A stretch of 64,000 nucleotides of DNA from WTGA01 sp965231865. GTDB lineage: Bacteria > Pseudomonadota > Gammaproteobacteria > Arenicellales > Poriferihabitantaceae. Each line of letters starts with the position of its first letter. Within the stretch, counting starts at the first letter, position 1. Below the pieces are notes generated by a model that did no database searches, had not been told where the DNA came from, and saw nothing but the letters and a program-made list of their open reading frames with translations. The stretch is from assembly GCA_965231865.1 (NCBI GenBank), contig CBDDOJ010000002.1, positions 1,054,001-1,118,000 of the forward strand. The letters are read 5' to 3'. Both the position numbers and the translations under genes were made by a program. Positions 53,105 to 60,787 of this stretch are shown here, piece after piece.

Positions 53105-54426
53105 GTTACGAAACCATCGCGATCCTGATGTTCGCTGCCATGCTGTTGATGTTGCTGACCGGGCAACGGGTTTTTGCGGCCATCGGTTTCGTATCCGCAG
53201 CCACCGCACTGATGCTGTATGGAAACGGTGCCATCGAAATGCCTTTCAATGCGGCATTCAAGCTGTTTAACTGGTATCCGCTGCTCACCCTGCCGCTGTT
53301 TATCTACATGGGCTATATCCTTTCGGAGTCGGGGATTGCCGATGACCTGTACCAGATGTTTCATGTCTGGTTCGGAGGGCTCAAGGGCGGGCTGGCAGTG
53401 GGGACCATTGGCTTGATGATTGTCATTTCAGCCATGAACGGCCTGAGTGTGGCGGGAATGGCCATCGGTGCGACCATCGCATTGCCGGAAATGTTGCGCC
53501 GGGGGTATGACAAGGTCATGATTACCGGGGTGGTTCAGGCAGGAAGTTCACTGGGCATACTGGTGCCTCCCAGCGTGGTCCTGGTGCTCTATGGCATGAT
53601 TGCCCGACAACCGGTGGGCAAGTTATGGCTGGCTGGAGCGGTTCCGGGACTGATGATGGCGGCACTGTTTATTCTCTATATCGTGATCCGGTGCAGGATA
53701 CAGCCGAACCTGGGTCCGGTGCTGCCAAAGGCCGACCGGAACATGCCCCTGGGGGACAAGCTGAAACTGTTGAAGGCAGGGATTATTCCTTTTTTGATTT
53801 TTTTCTTCATGACCGGACTGTTTGTCATGGGGGTGACCAGCCTGGTGGAAAGCTCGGCGGTTGGCGCGACTTCAGCCACCATTGCTGCCCTGGTAAAGAG
53901 ACGGTTGACCAGGCATGTGCTGGAAGAAACGGTGAGGAAGACCCTGGGCATTTCCTGCATGTTCATGTGGATTATCCTCGCGGCCCTTTGTTTTGGTGCC
54001 GTATTCGATGGAATCGGAGCCGTTCGGGCGATCGAGTCCCTCTTTATCACCAGGTGGAATCTCAGCCCCTGGGAAGTTTTGATCATGATGCAGCTGTCCT
54101 ATATCCTCATGGGGATGTTTCTGGACGATACCGCGATGCTGGTGATCGTGGCGCCGCTCTATGTTCCCCTTGTAAAACTTTTGGGATTTGATCCGGTCTG
54201 GTATGGTGTGCTCTACACCATCACCTGCCAGATCGCCTACATGACTCCACCATTTGGATACAACCTGTTTCTGATGCGGGCCATGGCTCCCAGGGAGATT
54301 ACATTGATCGATATTTACCGTTCAATCACCCCTTTTGTACTGGTGATGACTGTGGCCCTGATTCTGGTCATGGTCTTCCCGCAAATTGCCCTCTGGTTGC
54401 CTGAATATGTGTATTCCAGGAGGTAA
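53101..54426 (+). CDS. TRAP transporter large permease (DctM family), system 2
   Basis: A 441-residue permease with about a dozen membrane segments: MSYETIAILMFAAMLLMLL at the start, VISAMNGLSVAGMAIGATIA, the conserved QAGSSLGILVPPSVVLVLYG, and a late CQIAYMTPPFGYNLFLMRAM. The first ATG overlaps the small-permease stop. It moves the receptor-delivered solute inward with sodium. The binding protein gene follows within 65 bases. Confidence 0.9.
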   Translation: MSYETIAILMFAAMLLMLLTGQRVFAAIGFVSAATALMLYGNGAIEMPFNAAFKLFNWYPLLTLPLFIYMGYILSESGIADDLYQMFHVWFGGLKGGLAVGTIGLMIVISAMNGLSVAGMAIGATIALPEMLRRGYDKVMITGVVQAGSSLGILVPPSVVLVLYGMIARQPVGKLWLAGAVPGLMMAALFILYIVIRCRIQPNLGPVLPKADRNMPLGDKLKLLKAGIIPFLIFFFMTGLFVMGVTSLVESSAVGATSATIAALVKRRLTRHVLEETVRKTLGISCMFMWIILAALCFGAVFDGIGAVRAIESLFITRWNLSPWEVLIMMQLSYILMGMFLDDTAMLVIVAPLYVPLVKLLGFDPVWYGVLYTITCQIAYMTPPFGYNLFLMRAMAPREITLIDIYRSITPFVLVMTVALILVMVFPQIALWLPEYVYSRR

Positions 54427-54489
54427 TGTCATCCCGTCAGGCCGTGTTGGCCTGGCCAATTTTAATTTCTACTTTACTGGAGAATACCA

Positions 54490-55575
54490 ATGAAAGAGAG
54501 TAATCAGCCCCCCCAGAACGATCCAGGATCGTCTCGCCGGGATTTTATCAAGAAAGCCAGTACGGGAATGGCAGGGGTTCTTGCCGCCGGTACGGCACCC
54601 TATGCCTTTTCCCAGTCCACTCCGATCAAATGGCGGCTGCAAACCTATTCCGGTGCACCATTGGGCGCCCATGTCATCTTGCCGCAAATTGAAGCCTTTA
54701 ACATTGCCGCCCATGGCCAGATGGAAATTGAATTGTATTATGCGGATCAGCTGGTTGCGACGGATGAGCTTTTCCGTGCCATGCAAAATGGCACCATCGA
54801 CGCGGTACAGAGCGATGACGCGACCATGGCATCCCCGGTTGATATCAGTGTTTTCGGTGGATACTTCCCGTTTTCCACCCGCTACAGCCTGGACATGCCG
54901 GTCCTGTTCAAGTACTACGGTCTGAATGAGATCTGGGCAGAAGCCTATGGCGAGGTGAAAGGGGTGGAATGGATCAGCGCCGGGGCCTGGGACCCCTGCC
55001 ATATCTTTACCAAGGACCCGATCAACAGCGTTGCCGACATGAATGGCAAGCGTGTCTTCGGGGTTCCCACTGCCGGAAGGTTCCTGTCCCGTTACGGGCT
55101 GGTTCCGGTGACCCTGCCCTGGGATGATATTGAAGTCGCTATTCAGACCGGTGAACTCGATGGCGTGGCCTGGTGTGGATTTACCGAAGCCTACGAAGTA
55201 GGCTGGGCCGATGTGTGCAATTACGCACTGTTGAATAACGTGACCGGGGCATGGTGCGGGTCGTACTTTGCCAATACCAACAGCTGGAACAAGGTTCCGC
55301 CGCATTTGCAGGCACTGTTCAGGCTTTCCATTGACAGTTCCCACTACTACCGGCAGGTCTGGTACTGGGGCGGCGAGGCCGACCTTCGGGTGAATGGAGA
55401 TAAAATGGAATTGACGACCATTCCTGCTGAAGAGTGGGACCAGGTGGTCAAGGACTCCGAAGAGTTCTGGGATGAACTGGCTTCCATCAGCCCAAGGACT
55501 GCAAAAGTGGTACAGGCATACAAGGACTATTCTGCAGTCATGCAAAAAGCCGGCGTGCCCTATCGATACAGCTGA
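54490..55575 (+). CDS. TRAP transporter substrate-binding protein, Tat-exported, system 2
   Basis: A 361-residue periplasmic receptor with a Tat signal (SSRRDFIKKASTGMAGVLAA). Mature features such as NGKRVFGVPTAGRFLSRYG carry the conserved Arg-rich carboxylate-binding region, and LDGVAWCGFTEAYEVGWAD is DctP-like. Its gene comes after both permeases, the reverse of system 1. A strong hairpin terminator follows. The clade resembles receptors for keto acids and aromatic or heterocyclic acids, but the substrate is not decided. Confidence 0.88.
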   Translation: MKESNQPPQNDPGSSRRDFIKKASTGMAGVLAAGTAPYAFSQSTPIKWRLQTYSGAPLGAHVILPQIEAFNIAAHGQMEIELYYADQLVATDELFRAMQNGTIDAVQSDDATMASPVDISVFGGYFPFSTRYSLDMPVLFKYYGLNEIWAEAYGEVKGVEWISAGAWDPCHIFTKDPINSVADMNGKRVFGVPTAGRFLSRYGLVPVTLPWDDIEVAIQTGELDGVAWCGFTEAYEVGWADVCNYALLNNVTGAWCGSYFANTNSWNKVPPHLQALFRLSIDSSHYYRQVWYWGGEADLRVNGDKMELTTIPAEEWDQVVKDSEEFWDELASISPRTAKVVQAYKDYSAVMQKAGVPYRYS

Positions 55576-55599
55576 TCGATGGTTGAGGCTTGTTCACGA

Positions 55600-55633
55600 A
55601 GCCCCGTTATGCAGATAACGGGGCTGTTTTTTT
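55600..55633 (+). terminator. Intrinsic terminator after TRAP system 2
   Basis: AGCCCCGTTAT and ATAACGGGGCT form an 11-bp perfect stem around GCAG, followed by GTTTTTTT. A strong rho-independent terminator ending the TRAP transcript. It also separates it from the convergent minus-strand aquaporin gene. Confidence 0.92.
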
Positions 55634-55707
55634 CCGCAGCCCGGTCACCGGGGAGGGCAGTGGGGCAGGACGGGGTCCTGCACGACGTCTCCCTGTTTTT
55701 CTGAAAA

Positions 55708-56379
55708 TCACGGGTTTGTTCGCTGGACCAGCAGCCAGTTGCACAGGCACCATGCCAACAGTCCCCCTATGACCTGGGAGAGGATGAATACGGGCATGTT
55801 TCCCGGGTGGATGCCGGAATAGGTGTCCGTAAAACTTCTGCCGATGGTCACAGCGGGATTGGCAAAGGAGGTGGACGCGGTGAACCAGTAGGCCGCCGTA
55901 ATATACAGGGCCACTGCCATGGCCACCGACCGGCTGTGTGACTTCAAGGTCACCAGGATGGTGAGAACCAGGCCAAACGTTGCCACGACTTCTGCAAACC
56001 ATATCGGGTATCCCGTGCGCAACTGCTGTGAGTACTGGACCACTTCCAGATCGAACATCAGGTGGGCTGCCATGACGCCGGTCAGCCCCCCCGTGACCTG
56101 GAAAAATGTGTAGCCGAGACTGTTTGCCACCGATATTTCACGACGCAAGGCAAACACGAGGGTCACGACCGGGTTGAGATGGCCTCCGGATATGGGTCCC
56201 AGCATGGTGATCAGCACATACAGGGCTGCACCGGTCGGGATGGTATTGCAGAGCAGGGCGAGGCCGGCATTGCCCCCGGCCAGGGTTTCCGCCATGATTC
56301 CCGAGCCAACCACGGCAGCCAGCAAAAAAGCGGTGCCGATAAATTCAGCCGCATATTTTTGTGAATCAGCGTACTGCAT
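55708..56379 (-). CDS. Aquaporin (MIP family), arsenic-gene-associated type
   Basis: A 223-residue channel with six membrane segments and two NPA-type boxes: HLNPVVTLVF (NPV at 69-71) and SFANPAVTIGRSFTDTYSGI (NPA at 174-176). The usual Arg right after NPA is replaced by Val, the pattern of MIP proteins often encoded with arsenic-resistance genes, whose pore may pass arsenite or methylarsenite. It follows the two ArsI-like genes on the same strand with a 16-base gap, which supports an arsenic role. Confidence 0.85.
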   Translation of the reverse strand: MQYADSQKYAAEFIGTAFLLAAVVGSGIMAETLAGGNAGLALLCNTIPTGAALYVLITMLGPISGGHLNPVVTLVFALRREISVANSLGYTFFQVTGGLTGVMAAHLMFDLEVVQYSQQLRTGYPIWFAEVVATFGLVLTILVTLKSHSRSVAMAVALYITAAYWFTASTSFANPAVTIGRSFTDTYSGIHPGNMPVFILSQVIGGLLAWCLCNWLLVQRTNP

Positions 56380-56395
56380 GGCTCGCCGGTGGAAA

Positions 56396-56800
56396 TCAAT
56401 TCAGGTCCAGCAGGACATCGCGGTCTTCCCCGTACTCCTGCTCATCCTGGCTGTGGGTAAGAAACACCTCCCACCTTTCCCCGGCCATGCCCCGGACCCA
56501 TGCCTTGTCCGTCTTTGCAAAGCAGCAGGTGGTCGGCTCGATATCCAGGTAGGGCCGGCCGGAGTCCCGCACCCGGTCCGCGAGGGTCTTCAGGTCCGTT
56601 TCGGATTCTACCTGGATGCCAAAATGATCGACCCCGGCCCGGTCGCCTCCTGACTCAATCACAAAATTCACCGCAGGGTCTGCCACATCCCATTTCGCGT
56701 AGCCCTCCCTGCGGATTTCCGGGTCCTGTTTGAACAGCCGGGAGTAAAAGACAATGGCTTCCTCCAAGTCATTCACTTTCAGTGATACGTGTAGTTTCAT
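56396..56800 (-). CDS. ArsI/CadI-family C-As lyase-like VOC protein, copy A
   Basis: A 134-residue protein of the vicinal-oxygen-chelate fold resembling ArsI, an Fe(II) dioxygenase that cleaves the C-As bond of trivalent organoarsenicals. Metal ligands expected for the family are present at His4, His59 and Glu111. The arsenic-binding vicinal cysteine pair is C92-C93 in PTTCCFAKTDKAW. The ATG chosen follows copy B with an ATGA overlap. It is a near copy of the neighbouring gene (about 10 differences in 128 residues). Confidence 0.82.
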   Translation of the reverse strand: MKLHVSLKVNDLEEAIVFYSRLFKQDPEIRREGYAKWDVADPAVNFVIESGGDRAGVDHFGIQVESETDLKTLADRVRDSGRPYLDIEPTTCCFAKTDKAWVRGMAGERWEVFLTHSQDEQEYGEDRDVLLDLN

Positions 56801-57290
56801 GGGGTATCTCCGTTCATGATCGGGCAGCATGGTTGTTGGGGGTGGCGGGGGTCCACACAGCATTCATCGCGGTCTTCCCCGTACTCCTGTTCATCCTGGC
56901 TGTGGGTAAGAAACACTTCCCACCTTTCCCCCGCCATGCCCCGGACCCAAGCCTTGTCTGTCTTTGCAAAGCAGCAGGTGGCCGGCTCGATATCCAGGCA
57001 GGGCCGGCCGGAGTTCCGCACCCGGTCCGCGAGGGTCTTCAGATCCGCTTCGGATTCGACCTGGATGCCAAAATGATCGACCCCGGTCCGGCCGCCTCCT
57101 GCCTCAATCACAAAATTCACTGCAGGATCGGCCACATCCCACTTCGCGTAGCCCTCCCTGCGGATTTCCGGGTCCTGTTGGAACAGCCGGGAGTAACAAA
57201 CAATGGCTTCCTCCAGGTCATTCACTTTCATCGATACATGCAGTTTCATGGGTTATCTCCATTCATAATCGGGCAGCATGGTTGTTGGGG
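56416..57290. repeat. 449-bp tandem duplication carrying arsI
   Basis: Two direct copies, about 425 similar bases each, at 56416-56840 and 56865-57290, offset by 449 bases. The unit covers most of the arsI-like gene plus upstream sequence (CGGGCAGCATGGTTGTTGGG recurs at both ends). Divergence is around a few per cent, so the duplication is not brand new. Confidence 0.9.
56797..57249 (-). CDS. ArsI/CadI-family C-As lyase-like VOC protein, copy B with Cys-rich tail
   Basis: A 150-residue paralogue of copy A with the same ligands and Cys pair. Its C-terminus reads on through the former upstream region of the downstream copy, giving a tail (ECCVDPRHPQQPCCP) with two extra vicinal cysteine pairs. 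Cys also replaces Phe and Tyr at two other positions relative to copy A. The extension may help bind arsenic or may be an accident of duplication. It is the first of the three-gene set arsI-arsI-aquaporin. Confidence 0.8.
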   Translation of the reverse strand: MKLHVSMKVNDLEEAIVCYSRLFQQDPEIRREGYAKWDVADPAVNFVIEAGGGRTGVDHFGIQVESEADLKTLADRVRNSGRPCLDIEPATCCFAKTDKAWVRGMAGERWEVFLTHSQDEQEYGEDRDECCVDPRHPQQPCCPIMNGDTP

Positions 57291-57388
57291 TACGGGGGTT
57301 CGTATCCCTTTCACCAGGGGGATATTTTGCCACATGGCCATTGACAGGGCTGTGGTGGTGGAGTTTTCCTTTGGCCATGTTGAGAGCC

Positions 57389-58633
57389 TCAATCCGTTTT
57401 GTCCGGTTCCACGATGGCATAGATGTCGATTTCAACCATCATGTTCTCATAGGCCAGGCCAGGCAGGGGTACGCCGGTGGTTGCCGGGCCGGGGTCAGAA
57501 AAATAGGAAGCACGGATGGGCAGGTTGGCATTCAGGGCCTCTTCACCGCACTCCCCGCGATAGACCGTGGTCACCTTGCAGACATCGTCGTATCCAGCAC
57601 CCAGTTCGTTGAGAAGAGTGCCGATATGGGCCATGGCCTGGTGGGTCTGGGCGCTCAGGTCACCGGGATAAACCGCAACCCCGTGTTTATCCAGGGAGAC
57701 CTGTCCACCAAGGAAAATCATTTCCTCGCATTTCAGTCCGTGCTGGTATGGCAGGTGGATATGCCAGTCCCATAATGAATCCGGCCACACATGCCTGCGG
57801 GGCAGGTGGCGGCCATCTTCGCCGAGCATGGCAATCATTGAAATCCTGATCCTGATTTCAGGGTCGGCATGGCGGGGTATCGGAATGCCGGTAGCCGCCG
57901 GCCCGGGTTCATTGAAATAGGCCGCGCAGGCCAGGGCCGCCGGTTCAAAATCATCAATGCCGGCATCCCCGGAATACCATCGATTTGTTTTGACCACATC
58001 ATCGAATGTGGCGCCAAACCCGGCGAGAATTCCCGCAATCTGGGACATGACCTGCCGGGTCTGTGCAACCATGTCGTTGGGGTGCAGCACGGAACCGGCA
58101 GCATCCACCGGGGACTGTGCGGACACAAAGATCATTTTGCCCCTGCGGATGCCCTGGGAAAAGGGTTGGGGAAGAGGTGAAAACTCCCCGCCGGTGTGGA
58201 CTGTCCCGGGGATCCGGTCACCATTTTTCCTGCGCATGGCGCAACCTTCTATCTCGACCTGCAGTCCGTTGTACGCCAGGGCCGGTACGGGGATTGCCGT
58301 GACGGCGGGTGTTGAGTTCCCGTCCAGACAGGCGGCGACGGTTTCCAGGAATTCCCTTTCATCCATGGAACCGTCGCTGACATAAAAACACCACAGCATG
58401 ACCAGGTCACCGAAATCGCAATCCAGGTCTTCCAGGACCCTTGAAAAATTTTTCATGGCGTTCAGGGTCTGGCTTTTCGTGTCCCCGGGATTGCATACGC
58501 GGCCTTCGGAAGTGAGGTCGACCTGGCCACCCACCCAGATCATTTCTCCACAACGGACTCCGTGTTTGTGGCACAGATTGATGGGCCAGTCCCAGTGCCC
58601 TTCGGGCCAGGCATGCGTCTTTTCCATGGTCAT
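57389..58633 (-). CDS. Protein with three tandem RidA/YjgF domains
   Basis: A 414-residue protein consisting of three RidA (YjgF/UK114) domains in a row, at about residues 10-133, 145-273 and 280-408. RidA proteins normally are about 130-residue trimers that hydrolyse reactive enamines/imines; here the trimer would be built from one chain. Repeated marks are EMIWVGGQVDLTSEG / KMIFVSAQSPVDAAG / EMIFLGGQVSLDKHG, the ends IPVPALAY / IPIPRHAD / VPLPGLAY, and TPAVTA / GPAATG / GPATTG. The catalytic Arg of classical RidA is absent in all three (Ala or Val in place), so the reaction may differ. It is downstream of the C45 and SDR genes with short gaps. Confidence 0.85.
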   Translation of the reverse strand: MTMEKTHAWPEGHWDWPINLCHKHGVRCGEMIWVGGQVDLTSEGRVCNPGDTKSQTLNAMKNFSRVLEDLDCDFGDLVMLWCFYVSDGSMDEREFLETVAACLDGNSTPAVTAIPVPALAYNGLQVEIEGCAMRRKNGDRIPGTVHTGGEFSPLPQPFSQGIRRGKMIFVSAQSPVDAAGSVLHPNDMVAQTRQVMSQIAGILAGFGATFDDVVKTNRWYSGDAGIDDFEPAALACAAYFNEPGPAATGIPIPRHADPEIRIRISMIAMLGEDGRHLPRRHVWPDSLWDWHIHLPYQHGLKCEEMIFLGGQVSLDKHGVAVYPGDLSAQTHQAMAHIGTLLNELGAGYDDVCKVTTVYRGECGEEALNANLPIRASYFSDPGPATTGVPLPGLAYENMMVEIDIYAIVEPDKTD

Positions 58634-58654
58634 TGGTCGTGCCGGGGAGTGAAA

Positions 58655-59677
58655 TCAGGCCGTCTGGAAGCATTCAAATTCTGCATCCGGTGCATTGCCC
58701 TTGCGGATGAACAGCTCATTGTTTACAAGATCCATGACGAGGGTGCTGACTGTACCACAGGATACGACCATCGGGTCCGGCCGGTAGTCCCGATAGACGG
58801 GCAGTGCCGGGTGGCTGCGGTCACTTAACAATTGGCACAGGGCTGCCCGGGAGTCGCATTCCATCTTTTGCAGCTGTGCATGGACGGTGTCGAATCTTGC
58901 ATGGGAACTGGCGAAGTCGCTGTCCCGGGGAGCATTGGCCGGTTCTGCGAGATAATGGTTGGTGTGCAGCAGGTAGCCGGGATTCTCTTCCATGAGGCAA
59001 TGGCGGTTTCCGGCAAATTCCAGGTCAAAACCGTATCCGGTTTTGTCGGCAACGATGATGTTGCTGGCTTTGCCATCGGCGTGTGTCAGGGCCAGCATTC
59101 GGGCTTCGGCGGCGGTGCGGCACTCCAGTATGGCCCGCAAAAGGATATGGATGGGAAGTCCTTTCTGGGGTCGGCCCAGGGTCAGGATGTTGAGGCAGAC
59201 CCCCAGCCCGGAATTGTTCATTCCAATTTTCCCGACCAGTCCGGATTCAGTGAACAGGGTCATCCGGTGGCCGTCTTCACCGGCAATGGTCAGGATTGCT
59301 GCCACGGATTCCAGTGCTTCGGCCCAGTCCCAGGTCTGTCCCATCAGGCCCCGCTGGGGCAGGCACAGTGCGGTACACTCATTGGTTGGTGCAGTGTGCC
59401 CGTGTGAAAGGATTTCCGTGCGTGAATTGAGGGCAATGATTTTCAGAATGTCCAGCCCGGAACCGGTGGCAATTCCCCGGATCTCGTCCAGGCAGTCTGT
59501 ATTGAATTCCCGGATCAGGTTTCCGAAATGCCCTGCCAGGTCCAGCACCTCGGGTTCCGGCAGATTGAAGATGGACCGGTAGAATTCCCAAGTGTGGTGA
59601 ATTTCAGGCCGGAGGGATTCGCCGTGGGCGATCCCCCGGTCCGTGGGGTTGCCCGTCAGGAGTACCTGCTTGAACAT
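58655..59677 (-). CDS. C45-family autoproteolytic acyltransferase/hydrolase
   Basis: A 340-residue protein related to acyl-CoA:6-aminopenicillanic acid acyltransferase and other peptidase family C45 (Ntn-hydrolase) enzymes. These cleave themselves so that a Cys becomes the N-terminal nucleophile; here Cys101 in APTNECTALC fits. Other family features are GNPTDRGIAHGESLRPEI and QTWDWAEALE. They hydrolyse or transfer amide bonds. No signal peptide is seen. The gene lies 6 bases after the SDR and 21 bases before the triple RidA gene. Confidence 0.82.
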   Translation of the reverse strand: MFKQVLLTGNPTDRGIAHGESLRPEIHHTWEFYRSIFNLPEPEVLDLAGHFGNLIREFNTDCLDEIRGIATGSGLDILKIIALNSRTEILSHGHTAPTNECTALCLPQRGLMGQTWDWAEALESVAAILTIAGEDGHRMTLFTESGLVGKIGMNNSGLGVCLNILTLGRPQKGLPIHILLRAILECRTAAEARMLALTHADGKASNIIVADKTGYGFDLEFAGNRHCLMEENPGYLLHTNHYLAEPANAPRDSDFASSHARFDTVHAQLQKMECDSRAALCQLLSDRSHPALPVYRDYRPDPMVVSCGTVSTLVMDLVNNELFIRKGNAPDAEFECFQTA

Positions 59678-59683
59678 GCGGTT

Positions 59684-60451
59684 TCAGGACCTCAGGTACG
59701 AAGCGCCGTTCACATCAATAATGCAGCCTGTCATGAAGGCCGGCGCATCAAAGGCCAGAAATTCAATGGTCCGGGCCACTTCTTCAGGCCGGGCGACCCG
59801 GCCCATGCTGCTCTGGTTTCGGAGGCTCTCGCCCTCTGCGGATGCCAGAATTTCCCTGGCCATTTCAGTTTCGACGAACCCCGGAGCGACGGTAAACACA
59901 AAGATATTCCGGGGAGCCAGGGCCTGGGCCATGGATTGGCCCATGGCGTTCATTCCGGCCTTGGATGCGCCATACCAGGGCATCATGGGCTCACCACGAA
60001 ATGCACCGCGTGAAGAGACATTGACAATTCTGCCCCCGCCCCTTTCCAGCATGTGTTTCGAAACGCAAAAACTGAGATTGGCAGGACCGGTTAAATTGGT
60101 GTCAACGATCCGTTTCCAGGTTGCCTGCCAGGTCTGATAACTGATCGCATCAATCTGCCGATGCTGGGCGATTCCTGCATTGTTGACCAGGACATCCACC
60201 CCGCCCAATTCATGATCCGCCTGGTGTGCCAGATTCTGTGTGGCATCCGGATCGGTGAGATCCGCCTGCAAAACGCAGTGTCCCGCGCCGTCCAGTTCCC
60301 CGGCAAGGTGTTCGGCTGTTTTGCGGTTTTCATGGCAGTGTATGCCAATGCGTGCGCCTCGACTGGCGCAGGCGACCGCCGTGGAATACCCGATTCCGCC
60401 GGAGGCTCCGGTGATCAGAATGGAAATATCTGAAGAGATCTCTTCTGGCAT
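59684..60451 (-). CDS. Short-chain dehydrogenase/reductase (FabG-like)
   Basis: A 255-residue NAD(P)-dependent oxidoreductase of the SDR superfamily. The cofactor motif TGASGGIGYSTA, the NNAG at 90-93, the catalytic Ser in VNVSSRG and the YxxxK pair Y160 and K164 in WYGASKAG are all present. The ATG giving MPEEISSD is preferred over far upstream in-frame starts, since the extra 130 residues are not SDR-like. It is the first gene of the minus operon SDR-C45-RidA and faces the Rieske-GltS gene across about 330 bases. Confidence 0.9.
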   Translation of the reverse strand: MPEEISSDISILITGASGGIGYSTAVACASRGARIGIHCHENRKTAEHLAGELDGAGHCVLQADLTDPDATQNLAHQADHELGGVDVLVNNAGIAQHRQIDAISYQTWQATWKRIVDTNLTGPANLSFCVSKHMLERGGGRIVNVSSRGAFRGEPMMPWYGASKAGMNAMGQSMAQALAPRNIFVFTVAPGFVETEMAREILASAEGESLRNQSSMGRVARPEEVARTIEFLAFDAPAFMTGCIIDVNGASYLRS

Positions 60452-60787
60452 GCCGTTATTTTTCAAACCTGTTTTCCGGAAGCCGGGTTGTAAAAAACCG
60501 GTTTCCGGTCCAGCTATCGAATGTACTACGTTTCCGGGGAGATATGAACACCTGTTCAGGGCATGGGGTTTTGGGTGACCGGTGGTTGTCCGGCGATCCT
60601 CCATAAAAGGGAATATTGTCATCAGGACCTGTGCCGGCAGCCCCGGTTTGGGTAAATTACTGCAACCCGGAACATTATCGATTATGATTGCCGGACCAGA
60701 CCGGTGCCTGGCCGGGTGCACAGGGATGCCGGGCCAGGTCGAACCCAAAATCGTCACCGTGTCTACTGTATCCATGCGAGGAACCAG
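60452..60787. other. Divergent promoter region between the SDR and Rieske-GltS genes
   Basis: About 335 bases that must hold the start signals for both divergent units. A possible -10 like TATCGATTATGATT is near 60677. No regulator gene lies here, and no clear operator was recognised. Confidence 0.35.
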
